DNA of 64,000 nucleotides. Source: Pseudomonas oryzihabitans (lineage in GTDB: Bacteria; Pseudomonadota; Gammaproteobacteria; Pseudomonadales; Pseudomonadaceae). A model generated the notes under the pieces. It ran no database searches and was not told where the DNA came from. It saw nothing but the letters and a program-made list of their open reading frames with translations. Location: positions 3,723,501 through 3,787,500 of the forward strand of contig NZ_CP017024.1 in assembly GCF_014522265.1 (NCBI RefSeq). The letters run 5' to 3'. Numbering within the stretch: position 1 is the stretch's first letter; every line of letters begins with the position of its first letter. Positions 28,004 through 38,971 of this stretch are shown one piece after another. Made by a program: the position numbers and the translations under genes.

Positions 28004-30202
28004 TCAGAAGCTATTGCCCAGGTTGATGTAGAAGGCATGTTCGCCCTGGTCGCTCAGGCCATAGGTGAACCTGAGTGGTCCCAGCGGCGTGTCCAGTCCG
28101 AGGAACAGGCTGGCCGCGCTGATGTTGCCGCTGTCGTAGTCGTCATCCCGATTCCAGATGCGTCCCTGTTCCAGGCTGCCGCCCAGATAGACCGGGGTGT
28201 CCAGCGGGAACAGCGAGCGCTGCGTAAGCTGGTGGTAGTAGATCAGCCGCGCCAGGCCGTAGTTCTGGCCGGACAGGGCATCCTGCCGATAGCCCGAGAG
28301 CTGCCAGGCACCTCCCAGCAGGAAGCTGCTGGTTACCACGTTGGTGTCGCTGTCCGTCGACAGGGTGCGCCCCAGGCCGCCCCCCAGCACGAAGGTGTTG
28401 TAGCCATAGCTGAGCGCCTTGTTCAGGTGCAGGTCCAGCTGCCGGTAACGCGAATCCGAGCCCAGACTCGGATCGAACTGCTTGAGCGTCAATGCCAGGT
28501 CCTGGCCCTCCCGCGGGAAGTTCACGTCGTCCAGATCGTCCAACGAATAGCGCAACTCGTAGAAGCCTTCGGTGAAGGATTCCTCCGGCGTGTCGCGCGG
28601 TCCGACATGCACCTTGGTACTGCCCCAGTCATGGCCGATACCCAGGCGCACCTCGGCCTTGTTGCCGATCTGCCGACCCACGTTGAGGCCGAAGCCATAG
28701 CGCTCGCGGCGGTATTCGGCGATGGGGTCGTTCCGCTCCAGTTGCTCGATGTTGCGGGCCTCGCCGCCGACGTAGGGTGCGATGAAGTAGCGTGAGCCCA
28801 CATCCAGGGGTTGGTAGAACTCGCTGTAGAGCTCCTGGTGATCACCGATCTGCATTCGGGTCAGCCATTCGCCGCCCAGGCGGTTGAGCCCATTGATGCG
28901 ATAGCTGGCGCCGAAGTTGAAAGCGCTGTCGCCCCGCAGGTCGTCAGACAGATTCAGGCCCAGCCGCAGGAAGTCCGTACCGCTGCGCTTGCCGCGGGCA
29001 TAGATCACCAGCACGTTGTCGCCAGGGCCGTCCCGGCGGATGCGGTATTCCACCTGGTCGAAATAATCCAGCCCGTAGAGGGTGCTCATGTCGTCCTGCA
29101 GCCGCTCGACATTGAGGGGTTCGCCCAGGCGCTGGCGGATGTAGTGACGAATGACCTCGTCTTCGACCTTGGAGTCGTTCTCGATGCGGATGGCGTCGAT
29201 GACCGGAGTGCGGCTGCTGGGCGCGCGAGCCGCTGCCACGGCCGTGGAACGCTCGCTTTTCGCGTCCTTGCGCAACACCGCCAGTTCGCTCGCCATGGCC
29301 ATGGTCGCCCGATAGCCGGCATCGATCAGCGCCCTGACCTCGGTGAAGTCGGCGCTGGTGTAGCTGGCCAATGGCGGCTGGATCAGCAGGTCCTGCTTGC
29401 CCAGAGTCGCCAGCTGCGCCTGGGAATTGTTGCGCGTCATCAGGGTGGTGGACTGATTGAGCACGTCCAGCACCGTGGTCAGGTCCCGGCGCTTGAGCAG
29501 GGGAGTGCCGATGTCGACCACCACTACCCGCTGCGCGCCCATGTCCCGCGCCACGTCGATGGGGATGTTGTCGACCATGCCGCCATCCACCAGCAGCCGA
29601 CCGTCGATTTCCACCGGCGCGAATACCGCCGGAATCGACATGCTGGCGCGGATCGCTCGGGGCAGATGACCATGATCGAAGACCACCTTCTCGCCGGTGG
29701 TGATGTCCGTGGCCACGGCGCGGAAGGGAATGGCCAATTGGTTGAAGTCCCGGGTATCGCTGGTATGCACGAACAGCTTTTCCAGCATCATCCCCAGGTT
29801 CTGGCCCTGGATCACCCCGATGGGCAGGCCCAGGGTGCCGTCGTCACGAAAGCTGAGCTTCTGCTTGACCAGGAAGTCCCGGTCATCCTGCTTGCGCCGG
29901 AAGGGCACGTCCTTGCGTGGCGGCTGGTCGGACAGTACCTGGCCCCAGTCCATGTCCAGCGCGATGCGTTCCAGTTCCTCAACGCTGTAGCCGGCGGCAT
30001 AGAGGCCGCCGATTACCGCACCCATGCTGGTGCCGGCAATGGCGTCGACCTGGATGCCCTGTTCCTCCAGCGCCTTCAGCACGCCGATATGCGCCAGTCC
30101 CCGGGCGGCACCGCCAGACAGCACTAGGCCGACCTTCGGCGGCGGAGCACTCCAGGCCAGGGTGGACAGGAGAAGGCAGGCTACCAGCAGCAACAGGCGC
30201 AT
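28004..30202 (-). CDS. Patatin-like phospholipase autotransporter, PlpD type (type Vd)
   Basis: A 732-residue secreted lipase. A signal peptide (MRLLLLVACLLLSTLAWS) precedes the patatin domain: oxyanion motif SGGAARGLAHIG, nucleophile S59 in AGTSMG and catalytic Asp in LLVDGGMVDNIP. A POTRA-like domain (about 330-410) and a 16-strand-type beta-barrel (about 415-732, ending FYINLGNSF) complete the type Vd layout. The final phenylalanine is usual for BAM substrates. PlpD from P. aeruginosa cleaves phospholipids. I chose ATG 30202 because the signal peptide begins there; an in-frame GTG lies four codons upstream. Its stop abuts the fimV-like stop. Confidence 0.92.
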   Translation of the reverse strand: MRLLLLVACLLLSTLAWSAPPPKVGLVLSGGAARGLAHIGVLKALEEQGIQVDAIAGTSMGAVIGGLYAAGYSVEELERIALDMDWGQVLSDQPPRKDVPFRRKQDDRDFLVKQKLSFRDDGTLGLPIGVIQGQNLGMMLEKLFVHTSDTRDFNQLAIPFRAVATDITTGEKVVFDHGHLPRAIRASMSIPAVFAPVEIDGRLLVDGGMVDNIPIDVARDMGAQRVVVVDIGTPLLKRRDLTTVLDVLNQSTTLMTRNNSQAQLATLGKQDLLIQPPLASYTSADFTEVRALIDAGYRATMAMASELAVLRKDAKSERSTAVAAARAPSSRTPVIDAIRIENDSKVEDEVIRHYIRQRLGEPLNVERLQDDMSTLYGLDYFDQVEYRIRRDGPGDNVLVIYARGKRSGTDFLRLGLNLSDDLRGDSAFNFGASYRINGLNRLGGEWLTRMQIGDHQELYSEFYQPLDVGSRYFIAPYVGGEARNIEQLERNDPIAEYRRERYGFGLNVGRQIGNKAEVRLGIGHDWGSTKVHVGPRDTPEESFTEGFYELRYSLDDLDDVNFPREGQDLALTLKQFDPSLGSDSRYRQLDLHLNKALSYGYNTFVLGGGLGRTLSTDSDTNVVTSSFLLGGAWQLSGYRQDALSGQNYGLARLIYYHQLTQRSLFPLDTPVYLGGSLEQGRIWNRDDDYDSGNISAASLFLGLDTPLGPLRFTYGLSDQGEHAFYINLGNSF

Positions 30203-30273
30203 AGGACGGACCACATGGCGGATGGAATCGGGGGCTGCGTATTATAGGGAGCCCAGGCCTTGTGAGGTGTACC

Positions 30274-30594
30274 GTGGCGGACGCCAGACCTATCATCACC
30301 ATCCACTACTGCACCCAGTGCCAATGGCTGCTGCGCTCGGGCTGGTTGGCCCAGGAGCTGCTCAGCACCTTCGGTACCGATCTGGGTGGAGTGACGTTGC
30401 TACCGGGAACCGGTGGCGTGTTCGAGGTCGCCTGTGGCGGAGAGGTGCTCTGGGAGCGGAAGAGGGATGGCGGCTTTCCCGATGCCAGAGCGCTGAAGAA
30501 TCGGGTCAGGAACCTGCTGTTTCCGGAGCGCGACCTGGGGCACAGCGAAGGTCAGCGGCGCGAAGGGGGAGATGGCGCCCCCGAAGGGGCGTGA
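30274..30594 (+). CDS. SelT/SelW/SelH-family (Rdx) thioredoxin-like protein
   Basis: A protein of about 106 residues with the Rdx redox motif YCTQCQWLLR near its N-terminus, where the two cysteines replace the Cys-Sec pair of animal selenoproteins. The segment GGVFEVACGGEVLWERKRDGGFPDAR is typical. It ends in a Gly-rich tail beyond the conserved fold. GTG at 30274 was chosen because GAGGTG precedes it closely; an in-frame GTG four codons earlier is the alternative. It converges with cspD with only 2 bases between stop codons. Confidence 0.88.
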   Translation: MADARPIITIHYCTQCQWLLRSGWLAQELLSTFGTDLGGVTLLPGTGGVFEVACGGEVLWERKRDGGFPDARALKNRVRNLLFPERDLGHSEGQRREGGDGAPEGA

Positions 30595-30596
30595 GA

Positions 30597-30872
30597 TCAG
30601 GCTTCCGTACTGACCGTATCCCGCACATCGAGGGTATTGGTGGCCGGCGCTGCGGCGGGTGCGCTCACTTCGGCCGCGCGAATCTCGACCGCGTGCAGGC
30701 CCTTGGGGCCCTGCACGATATTGAAGTTGACCGCCTGGCCCGCCTTCAGCGTGCGGTAACCGTCCATCTGGATGGCCGAGTAATGAGCGAATAGGTCTTC
30801 ATCACTGTTATCTGCAACGATGAAGCCATATCCTTTGGCGTTATTGAACCATTTGACCTTGCCACTGAGCAT
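30597..30872 (-). CDS. cspD: Cold-shock-like protein CspD
   Basis: A 91-residue OB-fold nucleic acid-binding protein. RNP1 reads KGYGFIVA and RNP2 reads DLFAHYSAI; the start MLSGKVKWFNNAKGYGFI is canonical. The extra 20-residue Ala-rich tail is also found in pseudomonad CspD. CspD of E. coli inhibits replication in stationary phase. GGGAG precedes the ATG. It lies divergent from clpS, as in many gammaproteobacteria. Promoters for both lie in the 221-base gap. Confidence 0.93.
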   Translation of the reverse strand: MLSGKVKWFNNAKGYGFIVADNSDEDLFAHYSAIQMDGYRTLKAGQAVNFNIVQGPKGLHAVEIRAAEVSAPAAAPATNTLDVRDTVSTEA

Positions 30873-31093
30873 ACCGGCTCCCTCTGCAAAGGACTCCAAG
30901 CCTGGAGTATCATTCGACTACAGTTCCAGTGAATCCACACAGACGCCACTACAACGGAACCCTTGGTACCTCGTCGGTACAGGATGTTTGTAACACCCTT
31001 TCAGCCTTAGTCAAGGCAAGGCACTAGGCGGCTGAGACGTGGATCAAGCTCTTTTTTTCCTGCTATTCATCCCGTAATTCGGAATCGATCAGA

Positions 31094-31450
31094 ATGCGTG
31101 TAATCGACCCCATCCGACTGGCGGCGGACGACAACGAACATCAGGACGGCGACAACGGCGGCCTGGCGGTGCAGGAGGCAAAACCTGCACTAAAACGGCC
31201 AGCCAGATATCGAGTTCTGATGTATAACGATGACTACACCCCGATGGAGTTCGTCGTCGAGGTGCTGGAGCGCTACTTCAGCATGAACCGCGAAGCGGCT
31301 ACCCAGGTGATGCTTACTGTGCATACTCAGGGAAAGGCAGTCTGCGGAACATTTACTCGCGATGTCGCTGAAACCAAGGCCATGCAAGTCAATCAATATG
31401 CCAGGGAGTGCAACCACCCGCTGCTGTGTGAAATCGAAATCGAAAGTTAG
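31094..31450 (+). CDS. clpS: ATP-dependent Clp protease adaptor ClpS
   Basis: ClpS recognises N-degrons (Leu, Phe, Tyr, Trp) and delivers them to ClpAP. The 118-residue protein has the binding-pocket motif [14 protein letters not shown], and the later conserved helix [21 protein letters not shown] short flexible N-terminal tail, needed to engage ClpA, precedes the core. It is followed by clpA after 48 bases, with which it is almost surely cotranscribed. Confidence 0.96.
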   Translation: MRVIDPIRLAADDNEHQDGDNGGLAVQEAKPALKRPARYRVLMYNDDYTPMEFVVEVLERYFSMNREAATQVMLTVHTQGKAVCGTFTRDVAETKAMQVNQYARECNHPLLCEIEIES

Positions 31451-31498
31451 ATCTGTGCTGCTTGGGCTACTGTGCTGCTTGGGCTATGAGGTGAAGCT

Positions 31499-33767
31499 AT
31501 GTTGAATCGTGAGCTCGAAGTCACCCTGAATCTCGCCTTCAAGGAGGCGAGGACGAAGCGTCATGAATTCATGACCGTTGAGCACCTCCTGCTGGCGCTG
31601 CTGGATAATGAAGCGGCGGCCACCGTGTTGAGAGCCTGCGGCGCCAACATCGATCGTCTGCGACGCGATCTGTTGGAATTCATAGATTCCACCACACCCC
31701 TGATCCCACAGCAGGACGACGAGCGCGAAACCCAGCCGACGCTGGGTTTTCAGCGTGTCCTTCAGCGTGCGGTCTTCCACGTGCAGAGCTCGGGTAAGCG
31801 CGAAGTGACCGGGGCCAACGTCCTGGTCGCCATCTTCAGCGAGCAGGAAAGCCAGGCGGTGTTCCTGCTCAAGCAGCAGAGCGTGGCGCGGATCGACGTG
31901 GTCAATTTCATCGCACATGGCATCTCCAAGGTGCCAGGGGCAGCACCCGAAGCCGAGCAGGATCAGGACGCTGCCGAGGAGGAGGGTGCCGAACCCAGCT
32001 CCTCCAACAATCCGCTGGAAGCCTATGCCAGCAACCTCAATGAGCAGGCTCGCCAGGGCCGTATCGATCCGCTGGTGGGGCGTGAGTCGGAAGTCGAGCG
32101 CGTAGCCCAGATCCTTGCCCGGCGCCGCAAGAACAACCCGCTGCTGGTGGGCGAGGCTGGCGTCGGCAAGACCGCCATCGCCGAAGGTCTGGCCAAGCGC
32201 ATCGTCGACGGTCAGGTCCCTGATCTGCTGGCCGACAGCGTGGTTTATTCGCTCGATCTCGGCGCGCTACTGGCCGGGACCAAATATCGCGGCGATTTCG
32301 AAAAGAGATTCAAGGCTCTGCTGGCGGAGCTGAAGAAGCGGCCCCATGCCGTGCTCTTCATCGACGAGATCCATACCATCATCGGTGCCGGCGCGGCCTC
32401 GGGTGGGGTGATGGATGCCTCCAACCTGCTCAAGCCGCTGCTGTCCTCCGGTGAGATTCGCTGCATCGGCTCCACCACCTTCCAGGAATTCCGCGGCATC
32501 TTCGAAAAGGATCGGGCACTGGCTCGGCGCTTCCAGAAGGTCGATGTCGTCGAGCCTTCGGTAGATGATACCTACGGCATCCTGCGCGGCCTCAAGGGGC
32601 GCTTCGAGCAGCATCACCACATCGAGTACACCGACGAGGCGCTGCGTGCAGCAGCCGAGCTCGCTGCGCGCTACATCAACGACCGGCACATGCCCGACAA
32701 GGCCATCGACGTCATCGACGAAGCCGGTGCCTACCAGCGCCTGCAGCCCGAAGACCGTCGTGCCGAGCGGATCGACGTGCAGCAGGTCGAGGACATCGTC
32801 GCCAAGATTGCGCGGATTCCCCGAAGACCGTCAACAGTTCCGACAAGGAGCTGCTGCGCAACCTGGAGCGCGACCTCAAGCTGACCGTCTTTGGTCAGGA
32901 CCTGGCCATCGAATCCCTGTCCACCGCCATCAAGCTGTCCCGTGCGGGCTGAAATCACCGGACAAGCCGGTTGGTTCCTTCCTCTTCGCCGGCCCTACCG
33001 GCGTGGGCAAGACCGAGGTTGCCCGGCAGCTGGCCAAGGCCATGGGTGTCGAGCTGGTGCGCTTCGACATGTCCGAGTACATGGAGCGGCATACCGTGTC
33101 GCGCTTGATCGGTGCGCCTCCCGGCTATGTCGGTTTCGACCAGGGTGGTCTGCTGACCGAAGCCATCACCAAGACGCCGCACTGCGTGCTGCTGCTTGAT
33201 GAGATCGAGAAGGCCCACCCCGAGGTCTTCAACCTGCTGCTGCAGGTCATGGACCACGGCACCCTGACGGATAACAATGGTCGCAAGGCCGACTTCCGCA
33301 ACGTGATCCTGATCCTGACCACCAACGCCGGTGCCGAGACCGCTTCCCGTGCCTCCATCGGTTTCACGCTGCAGGATCACACCACGGATGCCATGGAAGT
33401 CATCAAGAAGAGCTTCACGCCCGAGTTCCGCAACCGTCTGGATACCATCATCCAGTTCGGCCGCCTGAGCACGGAAGTCATCAAGAGCATCGTCGACAAG
33501 TTCCTCACCGAACTCCAGGCGCAGCTCGAGGACAAGCGTGTCCAGCTCGAAGTCACAGATGCCGCCCGCAGCTGGCTGGCGGAGCGTGGCTACGATGTGC
33601 AGATGGGTGCTCGTCCCATGGCGCGCCTCATCCAGGACAAGATCAAGCGGCCGCTGGCCGAGCAGATCCTGTTCGGGGAGCTGGCCGACCACGGCGGTAT
33701 CGTCCACATCGACGCGGTGAACGACGAGCTGGAATTCGAGTTCGAGACCACCGCCGAACCTGCCTGA
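31499..33767 (+). CDS. clpA: ATP-dependent Clp protease ATPase subunit ClpA, two frameshifts
   Basis: ClpA is the AAA+ unfoldase that feeds substrates to ClpP. The first frame carries the N-domain, Walker A1 ([10 protein letters not shown]) and sensor region, then breaks after [11 protein letters not shown] at the CCCC run 32819-32822. One added C continues into the second frame ([20 protein letters not shown]). A second break at GGGCTGA (about 32946-32951) is repaired by one more base to [14 protein letters not shown]; Walker A2 ([10 protein letters not shown]) and the D2 domain then follow. With both bases restored the protein is 756 residues, the normal length. The double one-base pattern points to sequencing error rather than gene loss. 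Confidence 0.94.
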
Positions 33768-33791
33768 GGGCAGGTCGCGATTTACCATCGC

Positions 33792-33828
33792 TCATGAAAA
33801 AGCCCGGCATAGCCGGGCTTTTTCATGA
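33792..33828. terminator. Perfect 17-bp terminator between clpA and infA
   Basis: TCATGAAAAAGCCCGGC pairs perfectly with GCCGGGCTTTTTCATGA around a three-base loop. The T tract occurs on both strands, so it can stop clpA and infA transcripts that converge here. Confidence 0.95.
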
Positions 33829-33838
33829 AAGGATTCGC

Positions 33839-34057
33839 TTAACGCGCGCGGTAAGTGATCCGGCCCTTGCTCAGATCGTAAGGCGTCAGCTCCACGCGAA
33901 CCTTGTCGCCGGTCAGGATGCGGATGTAGTTCTTACGCATCTTTCCGGAGATGTGCGCGGTGACGACGTGCCCATTTTCCAACTCCACGCGAAACATGGT
34001 GTTGGGAAGGGTGTCGACGACAGTACCTTCCATTTCGAAGCTGTCTTCTTTCGACAT
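33839..34057 (-). CDS. infA: Translation initiation factor IF-1
   Basis: A 72-residue OB-fold/S1-like protein that binds the ribosomal A site during initiation. The sequence [20 protein letters not shown] and the end [12 protein letters not shown] are diagnostic. The ATG at 34057 gives the standard length; a longer open frame upstream is not homologous. It lies 94 bases downstream of bpt on the same strand and ends at the shared terminator. Confidence 0.98.
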
Positions 34058-34151
34058 ATATAGAAAAGCCCTCGGTGACAAGATAGGCCCAGAGCAGTCC
34101 GGGCGAAAAAGGCCCATATTCTGACAGAAATTCAGAAAAAGCGCTATTTCG

Positions 34152-34859
34152 TCAGGCCAGGGCAACCCAGCGCTGATTGACGAAGAGCTCAATGGGGCGA
34201 TACTCGGTCTTATAGGACATCTTGCGACACCCTTTGATCCAGTAGCCGAGATAAACCGCATCGAGACCGAGGCGGCGGGTTTCGGCGACCTGCCAGAGGA
34301 TGCCGAATACACCCAGGCTGCGCTTCTCTTCGCTAGGGTCGTAGAAGGTGTAGACCGCCGACATGCCGTTGGGCAGCACATCGGTCACCGCGATGCCGAT
34401 CAGGCGGTCTTCCACCCGCATCTCGTAGAAGAAGGCGTAGGGCAGGTGGCTGACCAGGAAGGTGGAGAACTGGCCGCGGCTCGGCGGGAACATGTCGCCG
34501 TCGGCGTGGCGTTCGCTGATATAGCGGGCGTAGAGCTGATAGCGCTCTTCGGTAAAACCCGGGTCGCAGCGCGTGACCCTGATGTCAAGATTGCGCTTGA
34601 GTACGCGCGTCTGCTTGCGGCTGGGGCGAAAGCGAGCGACGGGGATGCGGGCGGGAACGCAGGCTTTGCAGAGCTGGCAGTGGGGGCGGTAGAGGTGATC
34701 GCCGCTGCGGCGGAAGCCCAGTTCGGACAACTCGGCGTAGATCTGACCGTTCATGGGCTGCGAGGGGTCGAGAAACAGCGTGGTCGCCTGCTCGTTGGAC
34801 AGGTAACTGCAAGCGTGAGGCTGGGTTGCGTAAAACTTGAGTCTCGCCAGCTCGGTCAT
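34152..34859 (-). CDS. bpt: Aspartate/glutamate leucyltransferase (Bpt)
   Basis: Bpt attaches leucine from Leu-tRNA to proteins with N-terminal Asp or Glu, turning them into ClpS substrates. The 235-residue protein resembles eukaryotic arginyltransferase Ate1. Features include the N-terminal [14 protein letters not shown], the cysteine pair in [18 protein letters not shown], and [16 protein letters not shown]. It lies 35 bases downstream of aat in the same operon, giving both leucyl-transfer enzymes together. Confidence 0.95.
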
Positions 34860-34894
34860 GTCGAATCTCTACATAAGCCTGGCTTGAGTGTAAG

Positions 34895-35584
34895 TCACCC
34901 GTGGAAGGTAGGCCAGGCGGCCATGCTGGCCTGATCCAGGTATTTGGCCAGGTATTCAGCAAAGCGTTCCCGAGAGAGACTGCTCGCGCCGAGACTCTCC
35001 AGGTGCGCGGTTTGCATCTGGCAGTCGATCATCACGAAGCCCCAGGCGGCCAGGTCCCGTACCAGGGTCACGAAGCCGATCTTGGAAGCGTTGTCAGCGT
35101 GGCTGAACATGGACTCGCCAAAGAACAGCTTGCCCATGGCGATGCCGTAGAGACCGCCGACAAGCTGGTCGCCGTCCCAGACTTCCACGGAATGAGCCCA
35201 ACCCTGGGCGTGCAGCTCCTGGTAGGCCTGGCGCATCTCCACGGTGATCCAGGTGCCGTCGGCATCGCGTCGCGGACCGGCGCAGGCCTGGATTACCCTG
35301 GCGAAGGCCTGATCATAGGTGACGCGCAGCGGCGTCTTGCGCAGCGTCTTCGCCAGGCTGCGGGAGACGTGCAGGTCCGGCGGGAACAGTACCGTGCGGG
35401 GATCCGGCGACCACCAGAGCAAGGGCTGACCGGCCTGGTACCAGGGAAAGCAGCCGTGACGATAGGCGCCGATCAGGCGTGCCGCGCTCAGGTCGCCACC
35501 GATGGCCAGGAGGCCGTTGGGTTCGCGCAGCGCCTGCTGCAGGGGCGGGAAGTCAGGGCTTGCGCGGGTCAGCCATTTCACCAT
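34895..35584 (-). CDS. aat: Leucyl/phenylalanyl-tRNA-protein transferase
   Basis: Aat adds Leu or Phe to proteins with N-terminal Lys or Arg, creating N-degrons. The 229-residue protein has the family blocks [38 protein letters not shown] and [19 protein letters not shown]. Length is usual. It is the first gene of aat-bpt-infA. In P. aeruginosa trxB1 separates aat from ftsK; here the 256-base gap to ftsK contains no gene. Confidence 0.97.
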   Translation of the reverse strand: MVKWLTRASPDFPPLQQALREPNGLLAIGGDLSAARLIGAYRHGCFPWYQAGQPLLWWSPDPRTVLFPPDLHVSRSLAKTLRKTPLRVTYDQAFARVIQACAGPRRDADGTWITVEMRQAYQELHAQGWAHSVEVWDGDQLVGGLYGIAMGKLFFGESMFSHADNASKIGFVTLVRDLAAWGFVMIDCQMQTAHLESLGASSLSRERFAEYLAKYLDQASMAAWPTFHG

Positions 35585-35840
35585 GGTAGGGGAGGGCGCC
35601 TTCTGATGGGTGGAGCCGAAGGGGTGCGGCTTGTGCGTAACAAGCTCAAGAAATCGTCATAACTCTTTGTCAGGACAACGAAAGAATGCTCCAATGTTGT
35701 GCCTGAAGGCGGTTCCGGTACGGCCGTCCGCTATCGTGCCATGTTTCGCCGCGGGACTGTAGAAGCAGGGCCCGGGCGATCTAGAATGGCGCACTGTTTT
35801 TGATTCACGGTCACACGTTCCGTGTGCGGGAAAAGCGCGC

Positions 35841-38324
35841 TTGAAGCAATCCAGTTCTGTCAGCCACGTCAACCAATGGCGTGAGCATCTGCATTATCGT
35901 CTCAAGGAGGTGGTGCTCATCGCACTGGCCGCCTTGTGCCTGTATCTGCTCATGGCTCTGCTGAGCTACGACCCCTCCGATCCGGGCTGGACCCACACCA
36001 GCCGCATCGATCAGGTCCATAACACCGCAGGCCGCGCCGGCGCCTGGCTGGCCGACGTGCTGTTCATGGCACTCGGCTACTTTGCCTTCGTGTTCCCCGT
36101 CCTGCTCGCCGTCAAGACCTGGCAGATCTTCCGCAAACGGCACCTGCCCTGGGAGTGGAGCGGCTGGCTGTTTTCCTGGCGGCTGACCGGTCTGGTCCTG
36201 CTGGTGATCTCGGGTTCGGTACTGGCCTATATCCATTTCCATGCGGTCTCGGCGCTGCCGGCGTCCGCTGGCGGCGCGCTGGGCGAGAGCCTGGGGCAGC
36301 TGTCGGTCGCCGCCCTCAATGTCCAGGGCAGCACGCTGCTGTTCCTCGCGCTCTTCCTGCTGGGATTGACAGTCTTCACCGATCTGTCCTGGTTCAAGGT
36401 GATGGATTTCACCGGCAAGGTCGTACTCGACTTGCTGGACCTGGTGCAGGGTGGCTTCAGCCGCCTGGCCGGCGGTCGCCGTCAGGCTCCGGAACTTGAC
36501 GTCTTCGACGAGCCGGTGTCGCCGCCGGTTGCGCGCAAGAGCAAGGCCCGCGAGGTACCGATTCCCGTCGCCGATGAAGACCTCGACGATCTGCTCGATG
36601 TCGCGCCGCCGCCACGGGTGGAGCGTGCTGCGCCGCGCATCGAGATGCCCGCGCCCAGTCGCTTTGTCGCCGAAGCACCCGAGTCCGCGCCTGTGGCTGC
36701 CGCGCCTGTCCCAGCGCCGGCCAGTGTCGCCATGCCCACGCCGCCGCCGCGCAAGGCGGCGCCTGTACCGGCTGCGGCGTCCTATTCGCCCGCGGCTGTC
36801 GTGGTCCGGGTCGACGCGGATCTGGAAGGTACCCTGCCGCCGCTGTCGATCCTGGATCGCGCGGAGAAGAAACAGCAGAGCTATTCGCCGGAATTCCTCG
36901 AGAACATGTCGCGCCTGCTCGAGGTCAAGCTCAAGGAGTTTGGTGTCGAGGTCATCGTGGAGAGCGTGCATCCCGGTCCGGTGATCACCCGCTTCGAGAT
37001 TCAGCCGGCGGCCGGCGTCAAGGTCAGCCGCATTTCCAACCTGGCCAAGGACCTGGCGCGTTCGCTCGCCGTGTTCAGTGTCCGGGTGGTGGAAGTCATT
37101 CCCGGCAAGACCACCGTGGGTATCGAGATCCCCAACGAGGATCGCCAGATGGTGCGCTTCTCCGAGGTCCTCGAATCGCCCGAGTACGCGGCGGCCAAGT
37201 CGCCCGTCACCCTGGCCCTGGGTCATGACATCGGTGGCAAGCCGGTTATCACCGACCTGGCGAAGATGCCGCACCTGCTGGTGGCCGGTACCACGGGTTC
37301 CGGTAAGTCGGTGGGCGTGAACGCCATGCTCCTGTCGATCCTGTTCAAGTCGAGCCCGGAAGACGCTCGCCTGATCATGATCGATCCCAAGATGCTGGAG
37401 CTCTCGATCTACGAGGGCATTCCACACCTGCTGTGTCCGGTGGTCACCGACATGAAGGAGGCCGCCAACGCCCTGCGCTGGAGCGTGGCGGAGATGGAGC
37501 GGCGCTACAAGCTGATGGCGGCCATGGGCGTACGTAACCTGGCCGGCTTCAACCGCAAGGTGAAGGACGCCGAGGACGCGGGTACGCCGCTGACCGATCC
37601 GCTCTATCGTCGCGAGAGCATGGACGACGAGGCACCGCTGCTGAAGACGCTGCCGACCATCGTGGTGGTGGTGGACGAATTCGCCGACATGATGATGATC
37701 GTCGGCAAGAAGGTCGAAGAGCTGATCGCGCGGATCGCGCAGAAGGCGCGGGCGGCCGGCATCCACCTGATCCTGGCCACCCAGCGGCCCTCGGTGGACG
37801 TCATCACCGGTCTGATCAAGGCCAACATCCCGACGCGGATGGCCTTCCAGGTGTCGAGCAAGATCGACTCCCGGACCATTCTCGACCAGGGCGGCGCCGA
37901 ACAGTTGCTCGGGCACGGTGACATGCTCTATCTGCCGCCGGGTACCGGCCTGCCGATCCGCGTCCATGGCGCCTTCGTGTCCGACGACGAGGTCCATCGC
38001 GTCGTCGAGGCCTGGAAGGAGCGCGGCGCCCCCGACTACATCGAAGACATCCTCAGCGGTCCGGACGAGGGCGGTGGTGCGGGCTTCGACGGCGGCAGCG
38101 GCGAGGGTGGCGACAGCGACGAGGACGATCCGCTCTATGACGAGGCCGTGCGCTTCGTCACCGAGAGTCGTCGGGCCTCGATCTCCGCGGTCCAGCGCAA
38201 GCTCAAGATCGGTTACAACCGGGCGGCACGGATGATCGAAACCATGGAAATGGCCGGTGTCGTATCGCCCATGAACACCAACGGCTCGCGCGAGGTCACA
38301 GCGCCTGCCCCGGTGAGAGACTGA
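35841..38324 (+). CDS. ftsK: DNA translocase FtsK
   Basis: FtsK pumps DNA at the septum so that XerCD can resolve chromosome dimers. The 827-residue protein has four N-terminal transmembrane helices (residues about 28-185), a Pro/Ala-rich linker (about 210-330) and the RecA-like motor. Walker A is [15 protein letters not shown] near residue 482; Walker B is [14 protein letters not shown]. The C-terminal gamma winged helix, which reads KOPS, is present ([17 protein letters not shown]). The apparent start is TTG: no ATG or GTG lies in frame just upstream, and the homologous N-terminus begins here. A weak GGGA lies 10 bases before it. Confidence 0.95.
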   Translation: MKQSSSVSHVNQWREHLHYRLKEVVLIALAALCLYLLMALLSYDPSDPGWTHTSRIDQVHNTAGRAGAWLADVLFMALGYFAFVFPVLLAVKTWQIFRKRHLPWEWSGWLFSWRLTGLVLLVISGSVLAYIHFHAVSALPASAGGALGESLGQLSVAALNVQGSTLLFLALFLLGLTVFTDLSWFKVMDFTGKVVLDLLDLVQGGFSRLAGGRRQAPELDVFDEPVSPPVARKSKAREVPIPVADEDLDDLLDVAPPPRVERAAPRIEMPAPSRFVAEAPESAPVAAAPVPAPASVAMPTPPPRKAAPVPAAASYSPAAVVVRVDADLEGTLPPLSILDRAEKKQQSYSPEFLENMSRLLEVKLKEFGVEVIVESVHPGPVITRFEIQPAAGVKVSRISNLAKDLARSLAVFSVRVVEVIPGKTTVGIEIPNEDRQMVRFSEVLESPEYAAAKSPVTLALGHDIGGKPVITDLAKMPHLLVAGTTGSGKSVGVNAMLLSILFKSSPEDARLIMIDPKMLELSIYEGIPHLLCPVVTDMKEAANALRWSVAEMERRYKLMAAMGVRNLAGFNRKVKDAEDAGTPLTDPLYRRESMDDEAPLLKTLPTIVVVVDEFADMMMIVGKKVEELIARIAQKARAAGIHLILATQRPSVDVITGLIKANIPTRMAFQVSSKIDSRTILDQGGAEQLLGHGDMLYLPPGTGLPIRVHGAFVSDDEVHRVVEAWKERGAPDYIEDILSGPDEGGGAGFDGGSGEGGDSDEDDPLYDEAVRFVTESRRASISAVQRKLKIGYNRAARMIETMEMAGVVSPMNTNGSREVTAPAPVRD

Positions 38325-38329
38325 CATCC

Positions 38330-38962
38330 ATGAGGACCTCGATGCACAAGCTGCGTTGCTTCGCCCTGGCCGCCCTGGCCGTAAGCTTTTCCGCCCATGC
38401 CGACCAGGCGTCGGTGGGTCGCCTGTCGCAACTGCTGGACAAGGCCCAGACCCTGACCGCGCGCTTTTCGCAGCTGACCCTGGATGGTTCGGGTACTCGC
38501 CTGCAGGAAACCGCCGGCAACATGAGCCTCAAGCGTCCCGGGTTGTTCCGCTGGCATTCCGATGCGCCCCAGGAGCAGCTGCTGGTGTCCGACGGCAAGC
38601 AGGTCTGGCTGTACGATCCGGACCTGGAACAGGTCACCATCCGCAAGCTGGACCTGCGCCTGACCCAGACGCCGGCGTTGCTCTTGTCGGGTGACATTTC
38701 CAAGATCGAAAGCAGCTTCGACGTCACCAGCAAGGATGCCGGCAACGTCGTCGACTTCGTGCTCAAGCCCAAGACCAAGGACACCCTGTTCGACAGCCTG
38801 CGGCTGTCGTTCCGCAACGGCGTGATCAACGACATGCAGTTGATCGACGGTGCCGGTCAGAGAACCAACATCCTTTTCTTCAACGTCAAGCTCAACGAGC
38901 CGGTGGCCGCGTCCCAGTTCACCTTCCAGGTGCCCAAGGGAGCCGACGTCATCCAGGAGTGA
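38330..38962 (+). CDS. lolA: Outer-membrane lipoprotein carrier LolA
   Basis: LolA ferries lipoproteins across the periplasm from LolCDE to LolB. The 210-residue protein has a signal peptide ([24 protein letters not shown]) and an open beta-barrel core with [38 protein letters not shown] and [17 protein letters not shown]. It begins 5 bases after the ftsK stop. An in-frame ATG four codons in is a possible alternative start. Identification is clear. Confidence 0.96.
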   Translation: MRTSMHKLRCFALAALAVSFSAHADQASVGRLSQLLDKAQTLTARFSQLTLDGSGTRLQETAGNMSLKRPGLFRWHSDAPQEQLLVSDGKQVWLYDPDLEQVTIRKLDLRLTQTPALLLSGDISKIESSFDVTSKDAGNVVDFVLKPKTKDTLFDSLRLSFRNGVINDMQLIDGAGQRTNILFFNVKLNEPVAASQFTFQVPKGADVIQE

Positions 38963-38971
38963 TCGCACCCC

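Noticed and set aside
35811..38327. 838-residue open frame antisense to ftsK
   Set aside because: Rich in His, Arg and Asp from codon mirroring of ftsK, with no signal or motif.
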